In this document: in pieces, positions 1-9,158 of the stretch
Layout: each line of letters starts with the position of its first letter
Numbering within the stretch: the first letter of the stretch is position 1
NCBI RefSeq assembly: GCF_947487305.1
Contig: NZ_CANKWH010000002.1
Location: forward strand, 186,001-250,000
DNA: 64,000 nt
Source of the DNA: an uncultured Paracoccus sp.
GTDB lineage: Bacteria; Pseudomonadota; Alphaproteobacteria; Rhodobacterales; Rhodobacteraceae
Direction: 5' to 3'
The notes under the pieces: model-generated
Databases searched by the model: none
The model's input: the letters and a program-made list of their open reading frames with translations, nothing else
What the model was told of the DNA's origin: nothing
Translations under genes and position numbers: made by a program

Positions 1-130
1 GCATGATCGTGGCAAGGGAGTTCGCGTGCATCGGATAACCAACTGAGAAACGACTACCGAATATGCTGGAAGGCATACCGCCCCGACCATACAAGTAAAG
101 ATCACCAGTTCCAACGACCGGGTCGTTCAG
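1..130. other. Left window edge, no callable gene
   Basis: Short open frames run into the edge and stop at about 36-38 and 44-46, so the 3' end of an upstream gene may be present. Too little is left to identify it. No hairpin or promoter stands out. Confidence 0.4.
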
Positions 131-889
131 ATGCTATTTACCTATCCAGATGGTCAAGTGGTCCGGGTCAATTGCCCCGACCGCGAGGCGCTGCTGTCTG
201 GAGTCGCGGCGCGGATGGCGGCGAACCGGGGATTCGCGCTGGCGACGCTGAATGTCGACCACCTGGAACAACTGGCGCGGGACGAGGCCTTTCGCCGCGC
301 CTATGCGGCCCATGACCTGATCTGCGCCGACGGCAATCCGATCGTCTGGCTGTCGCAGATTGCAGGCCAGCCGGTCGAACTGGTGCCGGGTTCGGAACTG
401 GTGCATCCGCTGGCGGAACTGGCCGCCCGGCACGAGGCTCCGGTGGCGTTGATCGGGGGCAGCGAGGCCTCGGTCCGGCTGGCGGCCGAGCGGCTGATGG
501 CCGCGCATCCGGGGCTCGAGGTGGTGATGCAGGCGGTGCCCGGCTTCCCCTTCGACCCCGACGCCTCCGAGGCGGCGCGGCTGATCGGGCAGATCGCCAA
601 TTCCGGTGCGCAGCTGTGCCTCTTGGGTCTTGGCGCGCCCCGGCAGGAACGTTTCGCCATCCGCGCCCGCAACGCCCTGCCCGGCGTCGGCTTCGCGTCG
701 ATCGGCGCCGGCATCGACTTCATCTCGGGCCAGCAGCAACGCGCGCCGGTCTTCATGCGCAAGGCCAAGATGGAGTGGCTGTGGCGGATGCTGTCCAATC
801 CGCGCCGGCTGGCGGCCCGCTATGGTCGCGGCTTCCTGATCCTGCCCGGCCATGTCCGCCGGGCCTGGGCGCAGCGCGGCAAGGTCTGA
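131..889 (+). CDS. WecG/TagA/CpsF family glycosyltransferase (GT26)
   Basis: The protein (252 aa) probably transfers a sugar from a nucleotide donor onto a lipid-linked acceptor during surface polysaccharide synthesis at the inner membrane. The family layout is clear: a TLNVDHLEQL segment at residues 39-48, ADGNPIVW at 66-73 (the Asp is a family-invariant catalytic candidate), GLGAPRQE at 166-173 and IGAGIDFISG at 191-200, followed by the basic, membrane-associating C-terminal tail. Length is normal for GT26. The start has only a weak ribosome site. The upstream 130 bases hold no gene I can call, so any polysaccharide cluster lies to the left of the window. The acceptor and sugar cannot be told from sequence. 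Confidence 0.9.
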   Translation: MLFTYPDGQVVRVNCPDREALLSGVAARMAANRGFALATLNVDHLEQLARDEAFRRAYAAHDLICADGNPIVWLSQIAGQPVELVPGSELVHPLAELAARHEAPVALIGGSEASVRLAAERLMAAHPGLEVVMQAVPGFPFDPDASEAARLIGQIANSGAQLCLLGLGAPRQERFAIRARNALPGVGFASIGAGIDFISGQQQRAPVFMRKAKMEWLWRMLSNPRRLAARYGRGFLILPGHVRRAWAQRGKV

Positions 890-947
890 ACCAGAGCAAA
901 ACGCTTAGGTGCAGTGTAAAATGGAGTGCCTGATTTCAGCCAAGTGC

Positions 948-1024
948 TGGTCGGGGCGAGAGGATTCGAACCTCCGGCCTACGGTACCCAAAACCGTCGC
1001 GCTACCAGGCTGCGCTACGCCCCG
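948..1024 (-). tRNA. tRNA-Pro (anticodon UGG)
   Basis: Read on the minus strand, this folds as a full cloverleaf: a 7-bp acceptor stem CGGGGCG/CGCCCCG, a D arm with GCGC pairs, an anticodon stem ACGGT/ACCGT enclosing a 7-base loop with TGG at the anticodon, a 5-base variable loop and a T arm with TTCGAAT. The discriminator base is A, and the CCA end is encoded (948-950). The anticodon TGG assigns it to proline, reading CCA and by wobble other CCN codons. It stands alone between the glycosyltransferase and the DUF192 gene. Confidence 0.97.
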
Positions 1025-1066
1025 AACCTGCGCCTTCTAGCGTGGCGGGCGGCGCGGGGAAAGGGG

Positions 1067-1600
1067 TCACTCGCAGGAAATCGCCGCCTGCGCCGGATCG
1101 ATCGCCGGATACGCCATGACCTGACCCGTGTAGATGCCCAGCCTCTCGGCCTCGCCGCCACCGATCTCGAGCACGAAGAGACGCAGCGGATCGGGATCGC
1201 CCACCGCCGCGCCGGGGATCGGCGTTTCGTCCAGCGGGCGGGCGTTCGGCTGGATATGGCGCACCTTGCCGGTCGCATCCATGAAGATGATGTCCAGCGG
1301 AATCAGCGTGTTGCGCATCCAGAAACTGGCGGGCTGCGGCGTCTCGTAGATGAACAGCATCCCGTGCTGGGGTTCCAGAGCGCGGCGGAACATCAGCCCC
1401 TGCGCGCGCTCGGCCGGATCATCGGCGACCTCGACGGTGATCGGCAATTGCCCGTTGTCCGAGACAAGGATGGCCTTGCCCGGATCGCATTGAACCGAAG
1501 CAAGTTTCGGCGACCGCGCCACCGCACCCGCCGGCACCAGCGCGGTCCCTAAGGCCAGCAGCACTGCGGCAAGACTGGTGATGCCCATCCGATCCTTCAT
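1067..1600 (-). CDS. DUF192 family exported protein
   Basis: This 177-aa protein has an N-terminal hydrophobic signal sequence (about residues 5-28, ending near AVARS) and is probably periplasmic. The DUF192 core is intact: ERAQGLMFRR at 64-73, FWMRNTLIPLDIIF at 93-106 and VLEIGGGEAERLGI at 143-156. The molecular function of DUF192 is not established. It lies just downstream of, and on the same strand as, the double cold-shock gene (15 nt gap), a pairing common in alphaproteobacteria that suggests co-transcription. Confidence 0.9.
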   Translation of the reverse strand: MKDRMGITSLAAVLLALGTALVPAGAVARSPKLASVQCDPGKAILVSDNGQLPITVEVADDPAERAQGLMFRRALEPQHGMLFIYETPQPASFWMRNTLIPLDIIFMDATGKVRHIQPNARPLDETPIPGAAVGDPDPLRLFVLEIGGGEAERLGIYTGQVMAYPAIDPAQAAISCE

Positions 1601-1615
1601 CCGCGCGCCCGGCCC

Positions 1616-2245
1616 TCAGCCGACCGCGAGATGCGAGGTCACACCGCTCGGCGTGTCATCGCCCGAGGCCGGTTGATCCGAGCCGGCGGTCGATCCTTCG
1701 GCTTCAGACATCGCACCATGTTGATGCAGGACATCGTCCCAGCTGGCGACCTGCGCGGCCATCAGGCCCCGCGGCCCCTCGACCACGCGCAGCGATACCG
1801 CTTCGCCCACGGTCAGATCGGCAAGGCCGGAATGGCGCAGCACCTCGATATGCAGGAAAACGTCATCGGCCCGACCGAAAATATTGGCAAAGCCGAACCC
1901 CTTGGCCTTGTCGAACCATTTGACCCGGGCGGGCTGCAGCGGCAGGGCATGAAGATTGTCGATGACGGATTGCGGCAGATCGGCGATCGGCGGCACGCCG
2001 TGGCTTTCCGGCGGGTTGATCGCGTAGACCTCGACGGCCTGAAGGCCGCGCGTTGTGGTCAGCACACGGACCGTCACCTGGGAATTATCGGCAACCGACC
2101 CTTGGCCGAAATTGCGCAGCACATTGGCGTGCAGCAAGATGTCGGGACCACCTTCGTCATTGTAGATGAACCCATAGCCCTTGGCCGGGTCGAACCACTT
2201 GATCAGTCCCGTGACAGTCTTCTCATCAGGGTTGTCCCCGGTCAT
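1616..2245 (-). CDS. Two-domain cold-shock protein
   Basis: This is a nucleic-acid-binding protein with two cold-shock (CSD) beta-barrels in one chain of 209 aa. Domain 1 has the RNP1-like KGYGFI at residues 22-27 and ILLHA at 36-40. Domain 2 has KGFGFA at 115-120 and VFLHI at 129-133. A Ser/Gly/Asp-rich tail follows. The ATG at 2245 is preferred over an upstream ATG at 2287 because it follows an AAGGAAGAG ribosome site by about 9 nt and the extra residues look non-coding. Double-CSD proteins are typical of alphaproteobacteria. Probable role: RNA chaperoning in cold or stationary phase (family knowledge, not shown here). Confidence 0.9.
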   Translation of the reverse strand: MTGDNPDEKTVTGLIKWFDPAKGYGFIYNDEGGPDILLHANVLRNFGQGSVADNSQVTVRVLTTTRGLQAVEVYAINPPESHGVPPIADLPQSVIDNLHALPLQPARVKWFDKAKGFGFANIFGRADDVFLHIEVLRHSGLADLTVGEAVSLRVVEGPRGLMAAQVASWDDVLHQHGAMSEAEGSTAGSDQPASGDDTPSGVTSHLAVG

Positions 2246-2378
2246 TCTGCGATACTCTTCCTTGCCGCACCTTCTACACGCGTCCATACGAAACTACGCC
2301 CACCAGCGGCCACCATCAACATCCGTCAGCAAGATTGCCGTAGGGTAAATTTCTACGCATTCCTAACCATTTCGGCAG

Positions 2379-2420
2379 CTTGACGGAGTCAATTAACAAT
2401 AAGTGAACCGGTCCGTCAAG
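2379..2420. repeat. Inverted repeat downstream of pdxH
   Basis: Arms CTTGACGGA (2379-2387) and TCCGTCAAG (2412-2420) are perfectly complementary over 9 bp around a 24-nt AT-rich centre. The repeat starts one base after the pdxH stop codon, so it may fold in the pdxH transcript. There is no T-run after it, so a simple intrinsic terminator is not clear. It also lies upstream of the cold-shock gene and could be an operator there. Confidence 0.55.
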
Positions 2421-2421
2421 T

Positions 2422-3027
2422 TTATGGAGCCAAACGCTCGATCTTCCAAGGCCTTTCGTCACCCTCCCGATTCCACCTGAACCGGTCATGCAACCGGAAG
2501 GCGCCATCGGCCCAGAATTCGATCTGCACGGGCCGGATGCGATAACCACCCCAGAACGGAGGCCGCGCCGGATTGAGTCCGTGCCGCAAACCCTGCCGCG
2601 CCACCTCGGCCAGCAGCGTCTCGCGGCTGGCGATGGGCCGCGACTGCGGCGAGGACCAGGCACCGATGCGACTTTGCAACGCCCGGCTGGCGAAATAGGC
2701 ATCTGCCTGCGGCCCTTCCTCCCGGCTGACACGGCCCCGCACGCGGATCTGACGACGTAGCGATTTCCAGTGTATCACGAAAGCGGCCTTGCCTGTCAGA
2801 TTTAGTTGCCGGCCCTTATCACTTTCGTAATTCGTATAGAAAACAAAAGCCTGCGCCTCGATTTCCTTCAGCAGAACCATCCGGACATCGGGCATCCCGT
2901 CGCCATCGACCGTGGCCAGCGCCATGGCGCTGGGGTCATTGGGTTCGGTCGCCTCGGCCTCGGCCAGCCAGCGCCGCGCGATGATGAAGGGGTCGTCGCC
3001 CGCAAAGATGCCGTCCCGTCCTGCCAT
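2422..3027 (-). CDS. pdxH: Pyridoxamine 5'-phosphate oxidase
   Basis: PdxH is an FMN-dependent oxidase that makes pyridoxal 5'-phosphate from pyridoxine/pyridoxamine phosphate in the cytoplasm. Visible family signatures in the 201-aa product: RMVLLK at 49-54, YTNYESDKG at 64-72, [13 protein letters not shown] at 86-98, [16 protein letters not shown] at 111-129 and the conserved C-terminus with [16 protein letters not shown] and a terminal W-x(3)-RLAP. The ATG at 3027 is chosen because GGGAGAGG lies 3-6 nt upstream; an in-frame ATG at 3075 lacks this. Divergent from fabI. Confidence 0.95.
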   Translation of the reverse strand: MAGRDGIFAGDDPFIIARRWLAEAEATEPNDPSAMALATVDGDGMPDVRMVLLKEIEAQAFVFYTNYESDKGRQLNLTGKAAFVIHWKSLRRQIRVRGRVSREEGPQADAYFASRALQSRIGAWSSPQSRPIASRETLLAEVARQGLRHGLNPARPPFWGGYRIRPVQIEFWADGAFRLHDRFRWNREGDERPWKIERLAP

Positions 3028-3108
3028 CACCTCTCCCCCGGGCGCTTGATGCGCCCCGACCTTTGGCCTAATCACATCCCAAAAGGTTGAAAGCGCGAGG
3101 AACCCCCC

Positions 3109-3939
3109 ATGTCAAGCGAGCAGAATACCGGATTGATGGCCGGCAAGCGCGGTCTGATCATGGGCCTAGCCAATGACAAGTCGATCGCCTGGGGCATTGC
3201 CCAGGCCGTCGCGGCGCAAGGCGCCGAGCTGGCCTTCTCCTACCAGGGCGATGCGCTGAAGAAGCGGGTGGACCCGCTGGCGGCCGAGGTCGGTTCCTCG
3301 CTGGTCCTTCCCTGCGATGTCGGTGACGAGGCCTCGATCGATGCGCTTTTCGCGGCGCTGAAGGCCGAATGGGGCACGCTCGATTTCGTCGTTCATGCCA
3401 TCGGCTTTTCCGACAAGGAACAGCTGCGCGGGCGCTATGTCGATACCACGCGCGACAACTTCACCATGACCATGGACATCTCGGTCTTCTCCTTCACCGC
3501 CATCTGCCAGCGTGCGGCGGCGATGATGCCCGAGGGCGGCAGCCTGCTGACGCTCACCTATTACGGTGCCGAGCGGGTAATGCCGCATTACAACGTCATG
3601 GGCGTGGCCAAGGCCGCGCTGGAGGCCTCCGTGCGCTACCTGGCCGAGGATCTGGGCAAGGACGGCATCCGGGTGAACGCGATCTCGGCCGGCCCGATCA
3701 AGACGCTGGCCGCCAGCGGTATCGGCGATTTCCGCTATATCATGAAGTGGAACGAGCTGAATTCGCCCCTGCGCCGCAACGTGACGCAGGCCGATGTCGG
3801 CAAGTCGGCGCTATATCTCTTGTCCGATCTCGGTTCCGGCGTCACCGGCGAGACCCACCATGTCGATGCCGGCTACCACGTCGTCGGCATGAAGGCGGTG
3901 GATGCGCCCGATATCGCCACCGTGGTGAAGAATCACTGA
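3109..3939 (+). CDS. fabI: Enoyl-[acyl-carrier-protein] reductase FabI
   Basis: FabI is an NADH-dependent short-chain-dehydrogenase-type reductase that performs the last step of each fatty-acid elongation cycle. The 276-aa chain has the FabI-type nucleotide loop [17 protein letters not shown] at 15-31, the HAIGF segment at 96-100 and the catalytic pair Tyr161-x6-Lys168 within [17 protein letters not shown]. The [13 protein letters not shown] segment follows, as in known FabI proteins. GAGGA lies 8 nt before the start. It is divergent from pdxH with an 81-nt shared promoter region. Confidence 0.96.
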   Translation: MSSEQNTGLMAGKRGLIMGLANDKSIAWGIAQAVAAQGAELAFSYQGDALKKRVDPLAAEVGSSLVLPCDVGDEASIDALFAALKAEWGTLDFVVHAIGFSDKEQLRGRYVDTTRDNFTMTMDISVFSFTAICQRAAAMMPEGGSLLTLTYYGAERVMPHYNVMGVAKAALEASVRYLAEDLGKDGIRVNAISAGPIKTLAASGIGDFRYIMKWNELNSPLRRNVTQADVGKSALYLLSDLGSGVTGETHHVDAGYHVVGMKAVDAPDIATVVKNH

Positions 3940-3965
3940 GGCCGCGACAGGCGGCACCGTCCCAT

Positions 3966-3987
3966 GGATATTTGAGCGAGAAAGAAG
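3966..3987 (+). repeat. Short intergenic repeat, copy 1
   Basis: The element reads GGATATTTGAGCG followed by AGAAAGAAG. It matches the inverted copy at 13588-13609 at 18 of 22 positions. Its AAAGAAG end lies only 4 nt before the LysE-family start codon at 3992 and may serve as that gene's ribosome site. Confidence 0.6.
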
Positions 3988-3991
3988 CCCG

Positions 3992-4603
3992 ATGGTGGTG
4001 AGCCTGGCGCAGCTGGCGGTGTTTGTCGGCACGCTGGCCGTGGCGATCCTGTCGCCCGGCCCCGGCGTCATTGCCGTTAGCCAGAGCGCCTTTGCGCTCG
4101 GTCGCACCCGCGCCCTGCCCTATGGCTGGGGTCTGGCGGTGGGCGCCTCGCTCTGGTGCCTCTTTGCGCTGCTGGGGCTGACGGTCCTGTTCCGGGTGCT
4201 GCCCTGGACTTTCGTGGCGCTGAAGGTGCTGGGCGGGGCCTACCTTGTCTGGATCGCCTGGAAGATGTGGCGCCATGCCGCCGACCCGCTGCCCGACCCG
4301 GCCGAGAAACGCTATGGCGCCGGCTTCTCGGGCGGCCTGATCCTGAACCTCTCGAACCCGAAACCGGCGCTGTTCTACTCCGCCGTGCTGCTGTCGATCT
4401 TCCCGGCGGCGCTCACGGCGGCGGACAAGATCGCCATCTATGCCACCGCGTTGACGGTGGAGCTGGGTTTTTATACCGCGCTTGCGACGCTGATGGCTTT
4501 GCCTTTGCTGCGGCGGCGCTATTATGCGGCGAAATTCTGGATCGACCGGGTGGCGGCGGGGCTGATCGGCCTCTTGGGCCTCTCGCTGATCCTGCGCCAT
4601 TGA
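3992..4603 (+). CDS. LysE/RhtB family exporter
   Basis: This is an inner-membrane amino-acid exporter of the LysE superfamily (203 aa, about six hydrophobic segments). The diagnostic N-terminal motif [22 protein letters not shown] and the [12 protein letters not shown] segment before the second half are both present. The substrate cannot be read from sequence. It lies between fabI and gpt on the same strand, with 11 nt to gpt, so co-transcription with gpt is likely. The ribosome site seems to come from the repeat element immediately upstream. Confidence 0.9.
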   Translation: MVVSLAQLAVFVGTLAVAILSPGPGVIAVSQSAFALGRTRALPYGWGLAVGASLWCLFALLGLTVLFRVLPWTFVALKVLGGAYLVWIAWKMWRHAADPLPDPAEKRYGAGFSGGLILNLSNPKPALFYSAVLLSIFPAALTAADKIAIYATALTVELGFYTALATLMALPLLRRRYYAAKFWIDRVAAGLIGLLGLSLILRH

Positions 4604-4614
4604 AGGAGAAGACC

Positions 4615-5115
4615 ATGATGGACCGTCTGCCCCACGAAAAGGGTTTCCATGTCAGCTGGGAACAGCTGCACCGCGACGCGCGCGCCTTGTCCTGGCGGCT
4701 GGATGGCACCGACTGGCGCGCCGTGGTGGCGGTGACGCGGGGCGGGCTGGTGCCGGCGATGATCGTCGCCCGTGAACTCGACATCCGCACCATCGACACG
4801 ATCTCGATCCGCTCCTACAAGGGCGTCGGCACCGAGGCCGGCCAGGGCCAGCTCGAGGTGCTGAAAAAGCCCGATGACGCGTTGATGGGCGATGGCGAGG
4901 GCATTCTGGTCGTCGATGACCTGGTCGATTCCGGCCGCACGCTGGAACTGATCCGCGAGATGTATCCCAAGGCGCATTTCGCCACCGTCTATGCCAAGCC
5001 CAAGGGCAAGCCGATGGTGCAGAGCTATATCACCGAGGTCAGCCAGGACACCTGGATCTTCTTCCCCTGGGATATGGCGCTGCAATATGTCCAGCCCTAC
5101 CGGGGCGAGGATTGA
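4615..5115 (+). CDS. gpt: Xanthine-guanine phosphoribosyltransferase
   Basis: Gpt salvages guanine, xanthine and hypoxanthine to nucleoside monophosphates using PRPP. The 166-aa product has the type I PRTase PRPP loop [16 protein letters not shown] (residues 96-111, Asp101/Asp102) and the early [15 protein letters not shown] loop. A much longer in-frame reading starts far upstream inside the LysE gene, but AAGGAGAAGACC directly precedes the double ATG at 4615/4618, which fixes the start. The final [10 protein letters not shown] matches the usual Gpt C-terminus. The downstream gene overlaps by 4 nt. Confidence 0.93.
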   Translation: MMDRLPHEKGFHVSWEQLHRDARALSWRLDGTDWRAVVAVTRGGLVPAMIVARELDIRTIDTISIRSYKGVGTEAGQGQLEVLKKPDDALMGDGEGILVVDDLVDSGRTLELIREMYPKAHFATVYAKPKGKPMVQSYITEVSQDTWIFFPWDMALQYVQPYRGED

Positions 5116-5591
5116 TCCAGCATCTCGCGGCCCGTCGCGGCCCGCTACACAATCTCTTCGAGGCCAGCCTTGCGCTGAAGGGATTCTTTGCGGCGCTGGA
5201 AAGCCTGGCCGGGGCGGCGCTTCTGTTCATCACCCATGGCGCCATCCTTGGCGCCGTGGACTGGCTGACGCGGAACGAGCTGATCGAGGACCCTTCGGAC
5301 CCTCTGGCCGCGCGCGCGGTGCGGATGGCCGATCGTTTCAGCGCCGACAGCCAGCATTTCTATGCCATCTACCTTTTGACCCATGGGCTGGTGAAGCTGG
5401 TGGTGGTGCTGATGCTGCAACGCCGGATCACCATGGCCTATCCGCTGGCCATGGCGGTCTTTGCCGGCTTCATCGCCTACCAGCTGCACCGCTGGAGCGT
5501 GACCGGCTCGCCGATGATGCTGGCGCTGTCGGCATTCGACGCGCTGGTGATCTTTCTCACATGGCGGGAATGGCGGACGGGGAAAACCTAG
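5112..5591 (+). CDS. DUF2127 family membrane protein
   Basis: A 159-aa integral membrane protein with about four hydrophobic helices (near residues 20-45, 85-103, 107-125 and 133-152). The motif [18 protein letters not shown] near the N-terminus and [15 protein letters not shown] in the middle match DUF2127. The start is a TTG that overlaps the gpt stop codon (TTGA), implying translational coupling; no better ATG exists nearby. Function unknown. It converges on trpE with a 4-nt overlap. Confidence 0.8.
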   Translation: MIQHLAARRGPLHNLFEASLALKGFFAALESLAGAALLFITHGAILGAVDWLTRNELIEDPSDPLAARAVRMADRFSADSQHFYAIYLLTHGLVKLVVVLMLQRRITMAYPLAMAVFAGFIAYQLHRWSVTGSPMMLALSAFDALVIFLTWREWRTGKT

Positions 5592-7090
5592 CCATTCCCC
5601 CGCACAAACCGCGCCGCATCCTCGGCGGCACGCTGCAAGGCCCGGCTCTTGTTCACCGTCTCCATGAACTCGGCCTCGGGGTCGCTGTCATAAACGACGC
5701 CGCCGCCGGCCTGGATGTAGAGCTTCTGGTCCTTGATCACCCCGGTGCGCAGCGCGATGCACATGTCCATCTCGCCATTGGCGGCGAAATAGCCGACGGC
5801 GCCGGCATAGACGCCGCGTTTTTCGGGTTCCAACTCGTCGATGATTTCCATCGCCCGGACCTTCGGCGCGCCCGAGACGGTGCCGGCGGGCATTCCGGCC
5901 AGCAGCGCCGACAGCGCATCCTCGCCCTCGCGCAGCTCGCCCACCACGTTCGAGACGATGTGCATGACATGGCTGTAGCGTTCGACGATGAATTGCTCGG
6001 TGGGCGTCACGCTGCCGATCTTCGCCACCCGGCCCACATCGTTGCGGCCCAGATCCAGAAGCATCAGATGCTCGGCCAGTTCCTTTTTGTCGCCGAGAAG
6101 ATCGGCCTCGAGCGCCCGGTCCTCGGCCTCATCGGCCCCGCGCGGGCGGGTGCCGGCGATCGGGCGGACGGTCACTTCGCCATCGCGCAACCGCACGAGG
6201 ATCTCGGGGCTGGCGCCGACGATCTGGAAGCCGCCGAAATTCAGGTAGAACATGAAGGGCGACGGGTTGGTGCGCCGCAGGCTGCGATAGAGGGCAAAGG
6301 GCGGCAGCGGGAAATCCATCGACCAGCGCTGGCTGGGGACGACCTGGAAGATGTCGCCGGCGCGGATGTAATCCTTGGCCTTCTCGACAGCCGCCAGGTA
6401 GTCGGATTTTGAGAAATTCGAACGCGGCTCGCCCACCACGGCGGCCTCGCCCAAGGCGCGCGGCTCGGCCGGCTGACGGTCGAGCGAACGAAGCGCCTCC
6501 ATCACGCGCTCGGCGGCCTGCGCGTAGGCGGCGCGGGCCGGAACGGCAGTGTCGAACCATGCGGGGGCACAGAGCGTCACCTCGCCCTTCACCCCGTCCA
6601 GCACGGCGACGACCGAGGGGCGCAGCAGCACCGCATCGGGCAGGCCCATCGGATCGGGATTCACGTTGGGCAGACGCTCGACCAGCCGGATCATGTCATA
6701 GCCGAGATAACCGAAAAGACCCGCCGCCACCGGCGGCACGCCGGCAGGCATCTCGATCCGGCTTTCCTCGATCAACGCCCGCAGGCTGTCCAGCGCCGGC
6801 CGATCCTCGGCCACGAACTCGGTCGAGAAGCGCGCCTGACGGTTGATCCGGGCCTTGCCGTCGCGGCAATCCCAGATCAGGTCGGGCTTCATGCCGACGA
6901 CCGAGAACCGGCCACGGACCTCGCCCCCCGTCACCGATTCCAGCATGAAGCTGTTCGGCGCGGCCTCGGCCAGTTTCAGCATCAGGCTGACCGGCGTATC
7001 CAGATCGGCGGCCAGCCGGATCGTGACCAGCTGGTTGCGGCCCTCGGCCCAGCCCTGCTCGAAGGCGGCAAAATCCGGCGACAGCTCCAT
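5588..7090 (-). CDS. trpE: Anthranilate synthase component I
   Basis: TrpE uses chorismate and ammonia (supplied by TrpG) to make anthranilate, the first committed step to tryptophan. In 500 aa one sees the N-terminal feedback region (MLES at 49-52, the counterpart of the tryptophan-binding LLES motif, then GRFS) and the chorismate-binding core: GDIFQVVPSQRW, NPSPFMFYL, GASPEILV, AGTRPRG and HLMLLDLGRNDVGRV. The MLES motif suggests it is feedback-inhibited by tryptophan. Its ATG overlaps the ppiD-like stop (TAATG), so the two are translationally coupled. The partner trpG lies 4.2 kb away on the other strand. Confidence 0.96.
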   Translation of the reverse strand: MELSPDFAAFEQGWAEGRNQLVTIRLAADLDTPVSLMLKLAEAAPNSFMLESVTGGEVRGRFSVVGMKPDLIWDCRDGKARINRQARFSTEFVAEDRPALDSLRALIEESRIEMPAGVPPVAAGLFGYLGYDMIRLVERLPNVNPDPMGLPDAVLLRPSVVAVLDGVKGEVTLCAPAWFDTAVPARAAYAQAAERVMEALRSLDRQPAEPRALGEAAVVGEPRSNFSKSDYLAAVEKAKDYIRAGDIFQVVPSQRWSMDFPLPPFALYRSLRRTNPSPFMFYLNFGGFQIVGASPEILVRLRDGEVTVRPIAGTRPRGADEAEDRALEADLLGDKKELAEHLMLLDLGRNDVGRVAKIGSVTPTEQFIVERYSHVMHIVSNVVGELREGEDALSALLAGMPAGTVSGAPKVRAMEIIDELEPEKRGVYAGAVGYFAANGEMDMCIALRTGVIKDQKLYIQAGGGVVYDSDPEAEFMETVNKSRALQRAAEDAARFVRGNG

Positions 7091-9051
7091 TACTGGACCA
7101 TGGTCTGGGCGGCATTGATGGCCGACTGGTTCAACTGGATGCTGCTTTCGGCCTGCACGCTGCGGACGTAGTAGTCAAACAGGTCGTTCTGCAGCGACTG
7201 TTCCAGCCGCTGGCGGACGGTATCGGCCACCTCGGTTGCGGCTTCGCCGGTCATGTCGGCCTCGTGGATGGCGTCGAGGGTCACGAGGAACACCCGGTCC
7301 TTCGCATTGACCACATGGGTCAGGCCCGGCTCGGTCATGGCAAAGGCCTGCGCAACCAGCTCGGCCGGGGTGCCGTCGATCCAGCCGTCGCGGGTCAGCG
7401 CCTCGACTGTCTGGCCGACCGGCGCGGCGGCTTCGGGTTCTTCGGGTGCCGCAGCAGTCTCGGTCCCCTCGCCCTCGGTTGCCTCACCTTCCGTCGCGGC
7501 CTCGGCTGCGGGTTCGGTCTCGGGCGCAGGCGCATGGGACGCAGCCGGCTCGGTCGACATGGCCTCTTCCTCGGCCAGCGCCAGAAGCATCCCGTGCGTT
7601 TCCGAGGCGATCCAGTCTTCGGCCACCGCATCGGCAACCTCGTCGAAGGGCTTCAGCGTCGGCGGCACGATCTCGTCGAGACGCAGGGCAAAGACGCCGC
7701 CATCATCCAGTTGATAAAGCTGAGGGAAATCGCCCTCGGTAATGGCGGCAGCGCGTTCGCGGAAGGACTGGTAGCCATCGATCCCGGTATGCTGGGGCGC
7801 GGCAGCCGCGTCGAAATCGATCTGGCCCAGTTCCATCGGGGTTTCCTCGGCCACGTCTTCCAGCGAGGCGCCAGAGGCCAGCATGTCCTCGAAATCGCCG
7901 CTCTGGTCCTCGATCATCCGGGCGGCGCGATCCGCCGCCGCCTCGCCGCGCAATTCGTCCTGCGCCGCGTCGAAGGAAATATCCACCGGCTCGAGAATGG
8001 CGTTCATCGAGAAGAGCGCCGGGCCCAGATCCGACTGGAACGGACCGACCACGCCGGGCTGTTCAAGCGCAAAGACGGCCTCGCCGGTCTCGCCGCCCAG
8101 GTCCTCCTGCGACAATTCGCCCAGTTCGATATCATCCAGCGTCAGCCCGCGTTCCAGCACCACCGCCGCGAAGGGCACCTCGCCCGCGTCGATCCGTTTC
8201 TTGGCCGCCTCGGCGTCCTCGATCGTCGGGAAAACCAGCCGGCCGATCATGCGGCGCTCGGGCTGCTGGAATTCGGCGATGCGGCGGTCGTATTCGGCGC
8301 GCAGCGCAGTCTCGTCCAGCTCGACCTCGCCCTCGAGCATGTCGGGGGTCAGCCAGACATAGGTGATCTTGCGCAGTTCCGGCGCGGTGAACCGTTCGGC
8401 ATTGGCCTGGTGCCAGGCCTTCAGCGTCTCGTCGTTCGGACGCTCGACCGGCCCGGCAAGCTGGTCGGCGGTGATCTCGCGCCAGGTCACATCGCGGCTT
8501 TCCAGCATCCAGCGCACGGTCTGGTCGATGGCTGGCTGCGGTGCGGGGGCACCGGTCGCCACGGCGCGCTGCAGGATCAGCCGGGCCTCGTCTTCGCGGA
8601 TCTGGGCTTCGAACTCGCCCTCGTCCATGCCCTGGCGGCGCAGCATCTCGCCATAGGCGGTGCGGTCGAACTGGCCGTTAGGGCCGCGGAAATTCGGCGC
8701 CTGCAGGATGGTGTCGGCGACCTTCTGGTCCCCCACCGAAACGCCGATCTTGCGCGCCTCTTCCGACAGGGCGGCGGCGGTGAACAGCTGCGACTGCACC
8801 TGCTGCGTGAGGCCAATGGATTCCGCCTGCTGCACGGTGAAGGGCTGGCCGGTCTGCTGGCTATAGGCGTTGATCTGGTTCTGCAGCGCGCGGGCATATT
8901 CGCCCGCCGTGATCTTGGTGTCACCGACCCGGCCGACCTCGGTCTGGCCGCCGCCGAAATTGGTGACGCCAAAGCCGCCCAGCCCCAGCACGAGCATCCC
9001 CATCAACACCCAGACGATGGTCGATTTGCCCTTGGTCCGCAGATTAGCCAT
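7090..9051 (-). CDS. PpiD/SurA-like membrane-anchored peptidyl-prolyl isomerase
   Basis: A 653-aa periplasmic folding factor anchored by one N-terminal helix (about residues 11-32). The SurA_N-type chaperone region follows (KITAGEYARALQNQINAY near 47-64 and onward), and a parvulin-like domain lies in the middle. An acidic Ala/Glu/Pro-rich linker of about 50 residues (roughly 500-550) precedes the C-terminal helical lobe. The parvulin signature is degenerate, so catalytic activity is uncertain. Family role: helps outer-membrane and secreted proteins fold. It is co-directional and stop/start-coupled with trpE, an arrangement seen in related genomes. Confidence 0.85.
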   Translation of the reverse strand: MANLRTKGKSTIVWVLMGMLVLGLGGFGVTNFGGGQTEVGRVGDTKITAGEYARALQNQINAYSQQTGQPFTVQQAESIGLTQQVQSQLFTAAALSEEARKIGVSVGDQKVADTILQAPNFRGPNGQFDRTAYGEMLRRQGMDEGEFEAQIREDEARLILQRAVATGAPAPQPAIDQTVRWMLESRDVTWREITADQLAGPVERPNDETLKAWHQANAERFTAPELRKITYVWLTPDMLEGEVELDETALRAEYDRRIAEFQQPERRMIGRLVFPTIEDAEAAKKRIDAGEVPFAAVVLERGLTLDDIELGELSQEDLGGETGEAVFALEQPGVVGPFQSDLGPALFSMNAILEPVDISFDAAQDELRGEAAADRAARMIEDQSGDFEDMLASGASLEDVAEETPMELGQIDFDAAAAPQHTGIDGYQSFRERAAAITEGDFPQLYQLDDGGVFALRLDEIVPPTLKPFDEVADAVAEDWIASETHGMLLALAEEEAMSTEPAASHAPAPETEPAAEAATEGEATEGEGTETAAAPEEPEAAAPVGQTVEALTRDGWIDGTPAELVAQAFAMTEPGLTHVVNAKDRVFLVTLDAIHEADMTGEAATEVADTVRQRLEQSLQNDLFDYYVRSVQAESSIQLNQSAINAAQTMVQ

Positions 9052-9158
9052 TGCGCGCGTCTCATCCTGTCAAGTTCTGCTGTCTGGGCGTCTTTAGGCC
9101 CCGCCCGGCGGGACGACAAGGCCCTGCGGCCCCGCGCCCACGGCATCGTCAGCCCCGG

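Noticed and set aside
4156..4614. N-terminal extension of gpt into the LysE gene
   Set aside because: It would overlap a complete exporter gene, whereas a strong ribosome site directly precedes the ATG at 4615.
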